DNA from: Pseudomonadota bacterium
GTDB taxonomy: Bacteria; Pseudomonadota; Alphaproteobacteria; Rhizobiales; Devosiaceae
Direction: 5' to 3'
NCBI GenBank assembly: GCA_023391095.1
Contig: JAEWBN010000009.1
Location: 248,001-312,000 of the forward strand
DNA length: 64,000 bases
Shown here in pieces: positions 53,000 through 62,355 of the stretch (position 1 is its first letter; every line of letters starts with the position of its first letter). Below the pieces are notes generated by a model. The model was not told the DNA's origin. It saw nothing but the letters and a program-made list of their open reading frames with translations, and did not search any database. The translations under genes and the position numbers were made by a program.

Positions 53000-54223
53000 T
53001 CAGCCCTGGGCCTTCTTGTTGCGCGCCGCATAGGTCTTGAGGCGCAGGCCGTTGAGCCGGATAAAGCCTTCGGCGTCCTTGTGGTCATAGGCCACGGCGC
53101 CTTCCTCGAAAGTCACGAGGTCCATGGAATAAAGGCTATAGGGCGAGGAGCGGGCGATGACGCTGGCCGAGCCCTTGTAGAGCTTCACCTGCACTTCGCC
53201 GGTCACATATTGCTGGCTCTTGTCGATCAACGCCTGCAGCATTTCGCGCTCGGGCGCATACCAGAAGCCGTTGTAGATCAGCTCGGCATATTTGGGCATG
53301 AGCTCATCCTTGAGATGGGCTTCGCCACGGTCGAGCGTGATCGATTCAATGCCGCGGTGCGCCACCAGCATGATGGTGCCGCCGGGAGTTTCGTAGAGAC
53401 CGCGCGACTTCATGCCGACAAAGCGGTTTTCGACCAGGTCCAGCCGGCCGATGCCATGCTTGCCACCCAGCTCGTTGAGCCTGGTGAGCAGAGCAGCGGG
53501 GCTGAGCTTTTCGCCATTGATCGAGACCGGGTCGCCCTTTTCGTAGCCAATGGTGATGATTTCGGGCTGATCGGGGGCCTTTTCCGGGTCGACCGTGCGC
53601 TGCGGCACATAGTCGGGGAAGGGGACGGCGGGGTCTTCCAGCACCATGCCTTCGGAGGAGGTGTGAAGAAGGTTGGCGTCGACCGAGAACGGGGCTTCGC
53701 CGCGTTTGTCCTTGGCAATCGGGATCTGGTTGGCTTCGGCATAGGCCAGAAGCGCCGTGCGGCTCCGCAGGTCCCATTCGCGCCAGGGCGCGATGACCTT
53801 GATGGCGGGATCGAGCGCATTGGCGGTCAGCTCGAAGCGAACCTGGTCATTTCCCTTGCCCGTCGCACCATGGGAAATGGCGTCGGCGCCGGTTTCATGG
53901 GCGATTTCGACCAGCCGCTTGGCGATCAGCGGACGGGCGATGGAGGTGCCCAGCAGGTACTGGCCTTCGTAGACGGTATTGGCGCGGAACATGGGGAACA
54001 CGAAGTCGCGCACGAATTCCTCGCGCAGGTCCTCGATATAGATGTCCTTGATGCCGAACATTTCGGCCTTCTGGCGCGCCGGCTCCAGTTCCTCGCCCTG
54101 GCCCAGGTCGGCGGTAAAGGTCACCACCTCGCAATTGTAGGTTTCCTTGAGCCATTTGAGGATGATGGAGGTATCCAGACCCCCCGAATAGGCCAGCACG
54201 ACCTTCTTGATTTCGTTCGCCAT
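53000..54223 (-). CDS. argG: Argininosuccinate synthase
   Basis: Joins citrulline and aspartate with ATP in arginine synthesis. 407 aa. The N-type ATP pyrophosphatase loop is LAYSGGLDTSIILKWL near residues 9-24, followed by TFTADLGQGEELEPAR. GTSIARPLIAK, SHGATGKGNDQVRFEL and the later PWREWDLRSR are conserved. The longer frame from 54337 is dropped for ATG 54223 (MANEIKKVV). Divergent from an Lrp-family regulator, a layout that often indicates control by it. Confidence 0.97.
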   Translation of the reverse strand: MANEIKKVVLAYSGGLDTSIILKWLKETYNCEVVTFTADLGQGEELEPARQKAEMFGIKDIYIEDLREEFVRDFVFPMFRANTVYEGQYLLGTSIARPLIAKRLVEIAHETGADAISHGATGKGNDQVRFELTANALDPAIKVIAPWREWDLRSRTALLAYAEANQIPIAKDKRGEAPFSVDANLLHTSSEGMVLEDPAVPFPDYVPQRTVDPEKAPDQPEIITIGYEKGDPVSINGEKLSPAALLTRLNELGGKHGIGRLDLVENRFVGMKSRGLYETPGGTIMLVAHRGIESITLDRGEAHLKDELMPKYAELIYNGFWYAPEREMLQALIDKSQQYVTGEVQVKLYKGSASVIARSSPYSLYSMDLVTFEEGAVAYDHKDAEGFIRLNGLRLKTYAARNKKAQG

Positions 54224-54348
54224 GGGTGTCCCCGAAAAGTTGATGGTGACAGGATAAGCCGCTTTCTGCGCAATAAACTTGCTAACATCGCAAGCTTGGC
54301 GCAGAAATTGGCATATCCTGCCAAAATGAAAGCTCAAAGGCGCATAAC

Positions 54349-54813
54349 GTGTCAGAAACGCTCGACGCCATCGATCGCCGTATCCTCAGAGAATTGCAGC
54401 GCAATGGTCGGATGTCCAATGTGGAACTGGCCAATGCGGTCGGCCTCAGCCCCTCGCCCTGCCTGCGGCGGGTGAAGCTGCTCGAGGAAAAGGGCGTCAT
54501 CGACCAGTATGTGGCGGTGCTCAACGGGCCCAGGCTGGGTCTTGGCCTCACCGTCTTTGCCCGCATCTGGTTCAAGACGCAGGACGCTGAAACCACCAAC
54601 CAGTTCGCCGAGACGGTGCGCAAATTCCCCGAAGTGATGGAGTGCTACCTCACGACCGGGGAGGCCGATGCGCTTTTGCGCGTGGTCACTACCGACCTTC
54701 ACGCCTATTGGCGCTTCCAGTCCGACTACCTGATGCGTATTCCCTCGGTGCAGTCGGTCAAGACCGACGTGCCCATGGAATCCATCAAGGCCAGCCGCGA
54801 ACTGCCCGTCTAG
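54349..54813 (+). CDS. Lrp/AsnC family transcriptional regulator
   Basis: 154 aa. The helix-turn-helix is DRRILRELQRNGRMSNVELANAVGLSPSPCLRRVKLLEEKGVI (about 10-52). The RAM domain follows (LGLTVFARIWFK; VMECYLTTGEADALLRVVTTDLHAYWRF). Starts at GTG 54349. It diverges from argG across 125 bp, and its stop overlaps the convergent Rrf2 gene by 4 bp. Amino acid ligand unknown. Confidence 0.92.
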   Translation: MSETLDAIDRRILRELQRNGRMSNVELANAVGLSPSPCLRRVKLLEEKGVIDQYVAVLNGPRLGLGLTVFARIWFKTQDAETTNQFAETVRKFPEVMECYLTTGEADALLRVVTTDLHAYWRFQSDYLMRIPSVQSVKTDVPMESIKASRELPV

Positions 54814-55247
54814 GCCGCTTCCTCCGGCAGGTCCTCGAGATTGAGCGAGTCCGCCAGGCTCGTGCGATCCAGCACGGCGCGCGTCGCTAGCGTAACCCGC
54901 TCGAACACATGGCGGATTTCGCAATCGTCCTCGCTCTGGCAATCGGCGCATTTGCGATAGGCGATCTTGGAGAGGCACGGCAAAGGCGCCAGCGGCCCGT
55001 CGATCAGCCGCAGCACTTCGCCATACATGATCTCCTCGGGCGCCCGCAGCAATTCATAGCCACCGGTGCGGCCGCGGCGGCTGCTCACCATGCCGGCGCG
55101 CTTGAGCTCGAGCAGGATCTGTTCGAGGAATTTCTTGGGGATGGCCTGGTCCCGCGAGATTTCCGAGATCATCCTGGTCTGGCCGCGCCCGGCACGCGCC
55201 AGGGCAACCAGCGCGCGCAAAGCATATTTGGCCTTTTGCGAAATCAT
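54810..55247 (-). CDS. Rrf2 family transcriptional regulator with cysteine cluster
   Basis: 145 aa. Winged-helix N-terminus ISQKAKYALRALVALARAG with MISEISRDQAIPKKFLEQILLELKRAGMV and SRRGRTGGYELLRAPEEI. Cysteines near residues 90-110, in CLSKIAYRKC, CADC and the later DDC, could ligate an Fe-S cluster as in IscR, RirA or NsrR, but the exact set differs from those and the target is unknown. ATG 55247 used. It is 75 bp from the antiporter gene. Confidence 0.88.
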   Translation of the reverse strand: MISQKAKYALRALVALARAGRGQTRMISEISRDQAIPKKFLEQILLELKRAGMVSSRRGRTGGYELLRAPEEIMYGEVLRLIDGPLAPLPCLSKIAYRKCADCQSEDDCEIRHVFERVTLATRAVLDRTSLADSLNLEDLPEEAA

Positions 55248-55322
55248 CCTGTTCCCCAGAGTGCTGGATGCGGCGGCATAATGCCTCACATCCTTCGCAT
55301 CCGCCCCGATGTCAATGCGCCG

Positions 55323-57728
55323 TCAGCTTTTTGGCTCTGGCTTGACCTCGGGCACCGTGTTTTGGCCGGTTTTGTCGTCGTCAGCAGTCGTTTCCGGCGC
55401 CTCGACCTCGGCGGTGGGCTCGATCGCCGCCGGTTCAACCGGCCCGATCGGGTCCAGCGGCGCGCTATCGCCCTCCGGCGCGGCAACGCTTCCGGTTTCC
55501 GCCTCGACCGCAACGGGTGGCTCCACAGCCGGTGCAGCCGGGGCCGGCAGGATTTCATCGATGGCGGGCGGGGCTTCGCCCACCGATGGCGTCGGCTCGG
55601 TCGGGACCGGGCTGTCCTCCACAGGAACCGGCGCGGTTTCGGTGTCGAGCGGACCCGTGTCCGCCACCGGCTCCACCGCAATGGTTTCGGCGGCCGGGTC
55701 GGTGGCCTCGTCAATGGCCACCGCGCTCACCAGCGGCTGGTCGGCCTCCGCATCGGCAGAGGTTTCGGCCACCACAACCGACGCAACAGGGTCCATGACC
55801 GGTTCGGCCGCAGCGCTCTCGGGTGGCTCCACCGCCACGATCTCGGCCACCGGCGCCACCGCTACGCCGGCGGCCGCCACGCTGGCCAGAATATTTTCGG
55901 CAGCCGGCAGGGGCGCGGGGCCCTCGGCCACGCGGCCATCGTCGCTGCGGAGATAGGCCAGGATGCCCTTGCCGATCTCGCGCTCGCCCCGGATCACCGT
56001 GGTGGCGCCGCAGGAGCGCAGGAAGCTCTCTTCTTCTTCCGAATAGGCGCGGGCAATGATGGCAATGGCGGGGTTGAGTTTGCGGCCGCTTTCGCAGACC
56101 GATCCGGCCTCGAAGCCATTGGAAATGGCAACCAGAAGGGTGCGTGCGGCTTGCAGGTTGGCGAGCTTGAGCACATCGGCGCTGGCGGCATTGCCGAACA
56201 CGACCTCGAAGCCCGCGGCCCGTGCCGCCGCCACGTCGTGGTCGGAATCCTCGATCACCACAAGCGTGCCGCCATCTTCCTTGATCCCGGCCGCCACGAT
56301 GCGCCCCACCTGCCCATAGCCCACAAGCACGGTATGACCGGTCGTGGTCACCGCTTCGCCGGTATCGTCGTCGGCGCCGTGGCTGCCCCGGTCCACGGCG
56401 GCCTGCGCCGGAATATCGGTCGTCGCCGGGCCCTGCGCGGCGAGCGAGGGTTCGAGCGGCTCGGTGATGACAGGTTCGACCCGGCGTCCGCCGAAGCGGG
56501 CTTCCAGCGCCGGGCGGATCAGGTCCGCGGCCCAGAAGGCGGCCGGGTTGAGAACGATGGAAATCAGCGCTCCGGCCAGGATCAGGTCCTGACCTTCGGG
56601 GGGCATGATGGCAAAGGCCACGCCCATGCTGGCTAGGATGAAGGAGAATTCGCCGATCTGCGCCAGCGAGGCGGAAATGGTCAGCGCCGTGCCCACCGGC
56701 CGGCGGAACAGCAGCACGATGGCAAAGGCGGCAATGGATTTGCCGATCAGGATGATGAACACCGTCGCCAGCACATGGAAGGGCTGGGTGATGATGATGG
56801 CCGGGTCGAACAGCATGCCCACAGACACAAAGAACAGCACGGCAAAGGCGTCGCGCAGCGGCAGGGTTTCGTTGGCGGCCCGATGCGAAAGCTCGCTTTC
56901 CGACAGGATCATGCCGGCAAAGAAAGCGCCCAGCGCCAGCGACACGCCGAACAGCACGGCCGAGCCCAGCGCCACGCCCAGCGCGATGGCAAGAACCGCG
57001 AGCCGGAACAGTTCGCGGCTACCGGTATGGGCGGTGGAATGCAGCGCCCAGGGAATGATGCGGCGGCCCACCACCAGCATGAAGCCGACAAAAGCGGCGA
57101 CCTTGACCACTGTGATGACCAGGATGCCCCAGACGCTGAGCTGGGTGTTGAACAGCCGCTCGACAAAGGACACGAAGGGGTCGTGAATGCCGGTATCGGC
57201 CCCGCCAAGGCTGGCAAAGGCCGGGATCAGCACCAGCGCCAGAACCATGGCCAGGTCCTCGACGATCAGCCAGCCCACGGCGATGCGACCGCGTTCGGTT
57301 TCGATCAGGCGGCGATCCTGCAGCGCCTTGAGCAGCACGACGGTGGAGGCGACAGAGAGCGCCAGGCCAAAGAGCAGCGCTCCGCCCAGTTCCCAGCCCA
57401 GAAGCAGGCCGAGGCCCGCACCCAGCAGGGTGGCGCAGGCGATCTGCACCATGGCGCCGGGAATGGCGATGGCGCGCACGCTCATCAGGTCCTTGAGCGA
57501 GAAGTGGAGCCCCACCCCGAACATGAGGAGGATGACGCCGAGTTCAGCCAGTTCGGCGCCCATCTTCTGGTCGGCCACGAAGCCCGGCGTATGCGGACCT
57601 ACAAGGATGCCGGCGAAGAGGTAGCCCACCAGCGGCGGCAGCCGGAACCGGTTGGCGATCATCCCGAAAATATAGGCCAGCACCAGACCCGCGACGATCG
57701 TGGAGATCAGGGGGGTGTCATGGTGCAT
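55323..57728 (-). CDS. CPA2 cation:proton antiporter (YbaL/Kef-like) with a Pro/Ala/Glu tail
   Basis: 801 aa. About twelve membrane helices from residue 10 to 395 (YIFGMIANRFRLPPLVGYLFAGILVGPHTPG; LAQIGEFSFILASMG). A cytosolic TrkA-N/RCK domain follows at about 440-560 (HTVLVGYGQVGRIVAAGIKEDGGTLVVIEDSD with GxGxxG). The last 200 residues are a low-complexity acidic Pro/Ala/Val/Glu/Thr tail with no fold. YbaL/KefB relatives are about 550-600 aa, so the tail is extra. Likely K+/H+ exchange with NAD-linked gating; the tail's role is unknown. ATG 57728 is favoured over a longer frame. Confidence 0.9.
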   Translation of the reverse strand: MHHDTPLISTIVAGLVLAYIFGMIANRFRLPPLVGYLFAGILVGPHTPGFVADQKMGAELAELGVILLMFGVGLHFSLKDLMSVRAIAIPGAMVQIACATLLGAGLGLLLGWELGGALLFGLALSVASTVVLLKALQDRRLIETERGRIAVGWLIVEDLAMVLALVLIPAFASLGGADTGIHDPFVSFVERLFNTQLSVWGILVITVVKVAAFVGFMLVVGRRIIPWALHSTAHTGSRELFRLAVLAIALGVALGSAVLFGVSLALGAFFAGMILSESELSHRAANETLPLRDAFAVLFFVSVGMLFDPAIIITQPFHVLATVFIILIGKSIAAFAIVLLFRRPVGTALTISASLAQIGEFSFILASMGVAFAIMPPEGQDLILAGALISIVLNPAAFWAADLIRPALEARFGGRRVEPVITEPLEPSLAAQGPATTDIPAQAAVDRGSHGADDDTGEAVTTTGHTVLVGYGQVGRIVAAGIKEDGGTLVVIEDSDHDVAAARAAGFEVVFGNAASADVLKLANLQAARTLLVAISNGFEAGSVCESGRKLNPAIAIIARAYSEEEESFLRSCGATTVIRGEREIGKGILAYLRSDDGRVAEGPAPLPAAENILASVAAAGVAVAPVAEIVAVEPPESAAAEPVMDPVASVVVAETSADAEADQPLVSAVAIDEATDPAAETIAVEPVADTGPLDTETAPVPVEDSPVPTEPTPSVGEAPPAIDEILPAPAAPAVEPPVAVEAETGSVAAPEGDSAPLDPIGPVEPAAIEPTAEVEAPETTADDDKTGQNTVPEVKPEPKS

Positions 57729-57954
57729 TCGCGCCTCCGGCAGGATGTTGATGCTGTGGGTCGTCAGGATGAGGGAACAAAAAAGCCTGCGCAAGCGCCG
57801 TCATCGGGCGCATGGCCGCCCTGCGACGAAGTCTTGAGCGGTGTCAGCTAGATGGGTGGAGTTTGGCTTTATTTGGGCCCAGCCTCCCGCCCCCTGCATG
57901 GAACCAGCCACCGGGCCCGGTGTTGTGGCAGCGCATCAGCACAAGGGGCGAGCA

Positions 57955-58791
57955 ATGCGGTTTTCGGTGGGCTGTGAAATCGGCTACGAGCTTTTGGCTC
58001 CCTCGACGCTGATCTTCAACATCGAAGCGATGGAAGGGGGCCGCCAGCACATCCTTGGCGAGAGGCTCACGATCTCGCCTGATCTGGTCGCCGACGCCAA
58101 TATTGCCGGCGATACCGGCAACCGCTATCGCCGCCTTACCGCGCCCGAAGGCCCTGTGAGCCTCCGCTACGAAGCGCAGGTGGAGCTGCGCGCCGTCCAT
58201 GACGAGCCCGATGCCATTGCCGAAGTGCCCGTCGCCCATCTGCCGCTCGATACGCTGCCCTATCTCAACCCCTCGCGCTATTGCCCCTCCGATCAGCTGG
58301 CCCGCTTCGTGGCGCGGGAATTCGGCGGCATGGCGCCCGGCTTTGCGCGCGTCACCGAAATCTGCAACTGGATCCATGCCGAGGTCGACTACCTTTCGGG
58401 GTCCAGCGATACGACCACGACCGCCGCCGACACCTTTGCCACACGGGCAGGCGTCTGCCGCGACTTTGCCCATCTGGGCATCACCTTCTGCCGGGCGCTG
58501 GGCATCCCGGCGCGTTTCGTCTCCTGCTACGCCTGGCAGCTCGAGCCGCAGGATTTCCACGCCGTGTTCGAAGCCTGGCTGGGCGACCGCTGGTATCTGT
58601 TCGACGCCACGCGCATGGCCGCGCTCGATGGCATGGTGCGCATCGGCTGCGGGCGCGATGCCGCCGACACGGCCTTTGCCACCATCTACGGCCAGGTCAC
58701 GCCCAAACCCATCCGGGTCTGGAGCGAAGCGGTGGATGGCGACCCCACCGAACCCTGGACCACCGACGCCGTCAGCGTCACGCGCACTTGA
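57955..58791 (+). CDS. Transglutaminase-like family protein
   Basis: 278 aa, cytoplasmic-looking. The catalytic triad of the superfamily is visible: cysteine in ATRAGVCRDFAHLGI near residue 165, histidine in DFHAVFEAWLG and aspartate in WYLFDATR. The N-terminal beta region (SVGCEIGYELLAPST) is that of the bacterial transglutaminase N-terminal domain. Probable cysteine peptidase or amide-forming enzyme; substrate unknown. Convergent with another transglutaminase-like gene across repeats. Confidence 0.9.
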   Translation: MRFSVGCEIGYELLAPSTLIFNIEAMEGGRQHILGERLTISPDLVADANIAGDTGNRYRRLTAPEGPVSLRYEAQVELRAVHDEPDAIAEVPVAHLPLDTLPYLNPSRYCPSDQLARFVAREFGGMAPGFARVTEICNWIHAEVDYLSGSSDTTTTAADTFATRAGVCRDFAHLGITFCRALGIPARFVSCYAWQLEPQDFHAVFEAWLGDRWYLFDATRMAALDGMVRIGCGRDAADTAFATIYGQVTPKPIRVWSEAVDGDPTEPWTTDAVSVTRT

Positions 58792-58807
58792 AGACTTTTC
58801 TTCTTCC

Positions 58808-58875
58808 ACCTCCCCCTTCACGGGGGAGGTACCGGCGCTTGGCCCGCAGGGCCGTAGCAAAGGTAGGTGGGGGTG
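58808..58875. repeat. REP-like palindromic repeat B
   Basis: CACCTCCCCCTTCACGGGGGAGGT stem-like head (58808-58830) with trailing GTAGGTGGGGGTG. Between two convergent transglutaminase genes. Confidence 0.8.
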
Positions 58876-58900
58876 CAACCTCAATCGTATCCATTTCGCG

Positions 58901-58940
58901 GGCACCCCACCCCATCCCTCCCCGTCAAGGGGAGGGTGTG
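58901..58940. repeat. REP-like palindromic repeat C
   Basis: CACCCCACCCCATCCCTCCCCGTCAAGGGGAGGGTG; inverted relative to copy B. Confidence 0.8.
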
Positions 58941-58988
58941 TCATCGCGCTTTTGGATAGCTCTCATCTCACCATCACCCGCCGGTCCT

Positions 58989-59059
58989 CACCTCCCCCTC
59001 GACGGGGGAGGCAAGCGAAGCTTGGCCCAGCGGGCCTAGCGCAGCTGGGAGGGGGTGCT
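58989..59059. repeat. REP-like palindromic repeat D
   Basis: CACCTCCCCCTCGACGGGGGAGGC head, tail GCTGGGAGGGGGTGC; same type and orientation as copy B. Confidence 0.8.
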
Positions 59060-59079
59060 TACACACACAGACAATTCCC

Positions 59080-59970
59080 TCAGCCCATCGAATCCTGCGG
59101 GCTGGTGACGCGGCTGACTTCCACATCCACATCCATGCCCAGATAGTCGCCCTTGGTGCCGACAAAGGTGCCGGAAATGGGAATGGCCTGCCGTGGCTCG
59201 CGGGCCACGCCGACACGGATCAGGTCGCGGGTGCCGATAATGCCATTTGTGGGGTCGAACTCCACCCATCCGGCGCCGGGCAGATAGACCTGGCACCAGG
59301 CATGGGTGGCCCCGCCGCCGCGATGATCGCCGTCGCGGGCGGGCGAATAAAGGTAGCCGGTGACAAAGCGGGCGGCAAAGCCCAGGGCCCGCACCGCCTC
59401 GATCATCAGCAGCGCGAAATCGCGGCAGGTGCCCTTGCGGCTCGCCAGCGTCAGGGACGGCCGCTGGGTGCCCGGATCGGGGCGCCGGAGATAGGTGAAG
59501 CCTTCCCGGATGCCCGCCGTCATGGTCATCAGCAAATGGCTGGTTTCGGTGGTTCCGCCGGGCACGGTGAACTGGCGCGCCCAGGCGTCCACTTCCTCTT
59601 CCTCGGGAAACTGGCGCTGCATGGTGGGCGCCAGGTCGATGGCGTCGATCTGCCCGTAATCGAAGGGATATGTGCGGGCGCGCTCGGCGATCTCGAAATT
59701 GGGTTCGCGGTTGAACACATGGTCGATCACCATGCGCGCTTCGATGCGCAGTTCCTCGGCGGGGGCGTCGAAGCTGGCAATGGCAATGGCATTGCCGAAG
59801 ACGTCGTGGATCCAGCGCAGGTTGGCCGGCCGCGGGGTGATGTCGAGGGAAAAGCTTTCCAGAAACTGCTCGGCGCTGTCGCGCGGGCGCACCAGCATGC
59901 GGTGCTCGCCGAACTGCACCGGCCTTGCATAGCGATAAACGGTTTCGTGCCGCACCGAGAGCAGGGTCAA
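59080..59970 (-). CDS. Transglutaminase-like protein with bacterial transglutaminase N-terminal domain
   Basis: 296 aa. The N-terminal beta domain starts LSVRHETVYRYARPVQFGEHRMLVRPRD. The core has cysteine in RKGTCRDFALLMIEAVRALG near residue 190, histidine in THAWCQVYLPGAGW and aspartate in EFDPTNG. The likely start is TTG 59970, overlapping the helicase stop (TTGA), so translation is coupled. These enzymes often occur with circularly permuted ATP-grasp/alpha-E genes, which are not seen here. Confidence 0.9.
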   Translation of the reverse strand: MTLLSVRHETVYRYARPVQFGEHRMLVRPRDSAEQFLESFSLDITPRPANLRWIHDVFGNAIAIASFDAPAEELRIEARMVIDHVFNREPNFEIAERARTYPFDYGQIDAIDLAPTMQRQFPEEEEVDAWARQFTVPGGTTETSHLLMTMTAGIREGFTYLRRPDPGTQRPSLTLASRKGTCRDFALLMIEAVRALGFAARFVTGYLYSPARDGDHRGGGATHAWCQVYLPGAGWVEFDPTNGIIGTRDLIRVGVAREPRQAIPISGTFVGTKGDYLGMDVDVEVSRVTSPQDSMG

Positions 59971-61058
59971 GAAATCACCGTGATCTTTTCGGCCGCGCGG
60001 GTAATGCCGGTATAGAGCCAGCGCGCCCGCTCCTCGCGGAAGACGAAGCTTTCATCGAACAGATAGACATTGTCCCACTGGCTGCCCTGCGCCTTGTGCA
60101 CGGTGAGACAGTATCCGAAGGTAAATTCGTCGAATTGACGGCGCTCGGGCCAGCTCATGGCGTCTTCCTCGCCCGAAAAGAACGCCTTGTGCGTCAGCAC
60201 CCGCGCCTCGCCCTTGCCCTCGTCATCGGCCAGCATCAGGCTCCACTTGCCGTTGGAGCGGCGCGTCGCGTCGGTGACGATCCAGATCTGCCCGTTGAGG
60301 AGGCGCTTTCTGGGGTTGTTCCGCAGGCACACCATGCGGTCGCCGACCACGGGCTCATGGAACGGCAGGCCCTTGAGCTCGCGCAGCCGGTCATTATAGG
60401 TCAGCCGCGTCTTGTTGCGGCCCACCAGAACCTGGTCGGCCTCCATCACCGCATCGCGATCCACCTTGTCGCGGCCGATCACCACGCTTTCCCCATAGCG
60501 CCCGTGTTCGAGAAAGCCGCCCTCGCGCACCGCCATCGAAAGCTGGATGATGGGATTGTCCGCCGCCTGGCGGTGGATTTCGGTCAGCATGATGTCGGGC
60601 TCTTCATTGATGAAGAAGCCCGCGCCCTGCACCGGCGGCAGCTGGAACGGATCGCCCAGCACCAGCACCTTCACCCCGAAGGACAAAAGGTCAGCGCCCA
60701 GCTGCTCGTCCACCATGGAGACTTCATCGATGACGATGAGGTCGGCATCGGCCGCCGGGCTTTCGGGGTCGAGCACGAAACGCGGCTCACCCTCCTTTTC
60801 GGAGACCAGCGTATAGATAAGGCTATGGATGGTCTGCGCGCCCTTGCAGCCGCGCTTGCGCATGACCATGGCCGCCTTGCCGGTAAAGGCGGCGTATTTG
60901 ACCGAGCGCACATCCTGCGCCAGGTGCACGGCCAGCGTCGATTTGCCGGTCCCGGCCCAGCCGAACAGGCGAAAGACCTGCGGACCGTTTCTGTCCTTGA
61001 GCCATTTGGATACGGCGATGAGCGCCGCATCCTGTTGGGTGGACCAGACCGGGGGCAT
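59967..61058 (-). CDS. RecD-like ATP-dependent DNA helicase (small, Dda-type)
   Basis: 363-aa superfamily 1 helicase. Walker A FGWAGTGKSTLAVHLA near residues 32-47, motif Ia AFTGKAAMVM, Walker B LIVIDEVSMVDEQ, motif III LVLGDPFQLPPVQG, and the C-terminal VHKAQGSQWDNVYL and LYTGITRAAEK (motifs V-VI). It lacks the N-terminal extensions of RecD/RecD2, resembling phage Dda and short chromosomal RecD-like proteins. Overlaps the FAH-family gene by one base and the transglutaminase by 4 bp; no recombination gene is adjacent. Confidence 0.9.
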   Translation of the reverse strand: MPPVWSTQQDAALIAVSKWLKDRNGPQVFRLFGWAGTGKSTLAVHLAQDVRSVKYAAFTGKAAMVMRKRGCKGAQTIHSLIYTLVSEKEGEPRFVLDPESPAADADLIVIDEVSMVDEQLGADLLSFGVKVLVLGDPFQLPPVQGAGFFINEEPDIMLTEIHRQAADNPIIQLSMAVREGGFLEHGRYGESVVIGRDKVDRDAVMEADQVLVGRNKTRLTYNDRLRELKGLPFHEPVVGDRMVCLRNNPRKRLLNGQIWIVTDATRRSNGKWSLMLADDEGKGEARVLTHKAFFSGEEDAMSWPERRQFDEFTFGYCLTVHKAQGSQWDNVYLFDESFVFREERARWLYTGITRAAEKITVIS

Positions 61059-61741
61059 CAGGAAATGGTGGTCCGCACGGTTCCGATGCCGGCAATGGCG
61101 CCTTCGAGCACATCGCCGCGCACCACCGCACCCACCCCGGCCGGCGTGCCGGTCATGATGATGTCGCCCGCTTTCAGCGTCACCAGCGTGCTGAGATAGG
61201 CGATGGTGTCGGCCACGCCCCAGATCTGGTCGGACAGGTCGCCGCGCTGGCGCTCGGTGCCATTGACCGAAAGGGTGATCGCGCCCGTGTCCGGGTGGCC
61301 GATGGCGCTGGCCGGCTCGATCGTGCCGATCGGGGCCGAGAAATCAAAGCCCTTGGCCATGTCCCAGGGGCGCCCGGCTTTCTTGGCCACGGCCTGGATG
61401 TCGCGCCGGGTCATGTCGAGCCCGACGGCATAGCCATAGACATGGTCGAGCGCGTCGGCGGCGGCGATATTGGCGCCATCCTTGCCGATGGCGACCACCA
61501 GTTCGATCTCGTGATGGAAGTCTTCCGTCTGTGGCGGATAGGGAATGGAGGCACCGCCCACCACGACCGCATCGGCGGGCTTGGAAAAGAAAAACGGCGG
61601 CTCGCGCGTATCATTGCCCATTTCGCGCACATGCTCTTCGTAATTGCGGCCCACGCAATAAACGCGGCGCACCGCGAAAAGCCCGCCGCGGGCGATGGGA
61701 ATGGTGACGGGGGCATGCGGCTCGAAGAGATAGTCAGCCAC
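61058..61741 (-). CDS. Fumarylacetoacetate hydrolase family protein
   Basis: 227 aa. FAH-fold signatures: YCVGRNYEEHVREMG, PPFFFSKPADAVV, HHEIELVVAIGK with the metal-binding glutamates, YAVGLDMTRRDIQ and IMTGTPAGVG. Members hydrolyse or decarboxylate keto acids such as acylpyruvates or oxaloacetate; the exact substrate is not predictable. I prefer GTG 61741 (AGGAG at 7 nt); ATG 61759 would add six residues. Its stop overlaps the helicase start. Confidence 0.9.
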   Translation of the reverse strand: MADYLFEPHAPVTIPIARGGLFAVRRVYCVGRNYEEHVREMGNDTREPPFFFSKPADAVVVGGASIPYPPQTEDFHHEIELVVAIGKDGANIAAADALDHVYGYAVGLDMTRRDIQAVAKKAGRPWDMAKGFDFSAPIGTIEPASAIGHPDTGAITLSVNGTERQRGDLSDQIWGVADTIAYLSTLVTLKAGDIIMTGTPAGVGAVVRGDVLEGAIAGIGTVRTTIS

Positions 61742-61939
61742 GTTTGAACTCCTGGGCATGGTGGGAGCGGTATTGAGATGACCCAGAAGCGATGGCCAAT
61801 GGGATTCCGCCTTTGTTCCGGTAGGAAGGGCTAAAGCGTTCGCTCCGGCCGGTCAATGCCGCCCTTCGTTCGAGCCCCCCTTGCCCCTCGCAGAATCACA
61901 ACGTTTGCGGCAGCCTGCCGCTGTTCGGAGGAAATGGTC

Positions 61940-62323
61940 ATGTCCGCTCCCATCGGTGACGGCAAAGACGGCGCTGTCGTCGGCTCCTGCCATTGCGGCG
62001 CGGTCACCATCCGTCTCCCCCATGCACCCGCCGAAATCACCCATTGCAATTGCAGCCTCTGCCGGCGCCTCGGCGTCCTCTGGGCCTATTACCCCATCGC
62101 CGAAGTGACCATCACGGCCACCCAGCCAACCGATACCTATGCCTGGGGCGGGAAGAATGTCGATTTTCACCGCTGCGCCAGTTGTGGCGTCCTCACCCAT
62201 TGGCATCCGCGCAAGGCGGGCCGCACCAGCCTGGGCGTCAATGCACGGCTGATCGATCCGGCCCTGCTCGACGCCGCCAATATCCGTTACAAGGATGACG
62301 CCGGCACCGGCCTCTTCCACTGA
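61940..62323 (+). CDS. GFA family protein (CENP-V/Gfa-like zinc protein)
   Basis: 127 aa with two structural zinc sites: VGSCHCGAVTI, HCNCSLCRRLGVL, and HRCASCGVLTHW. This is the GFA domain; most homologues are not known to act on S-hydroxymethylglutathione. ATG 61940 is chosen since GGAGG lies 8 nt upstream; an ATG at 61934 is too close. Next gene is 32 bp away. Confidence 0.88.
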   Translation: MSAPIGDGKDGAVVGSCHCGAVTIRLPHAPAEITHCNCSLCRRLGVLWAYYPIAEVTITATQPTDTYAWGGKNVDFHRCASCGVLTHWHPRKAGRTSLGVNARLIDPALLDAANIRYKDDAGTGLFH

Positions 62324-62355
62324 CGGCACCATCTTCCTTTCTGAAAGCGCCTCGC

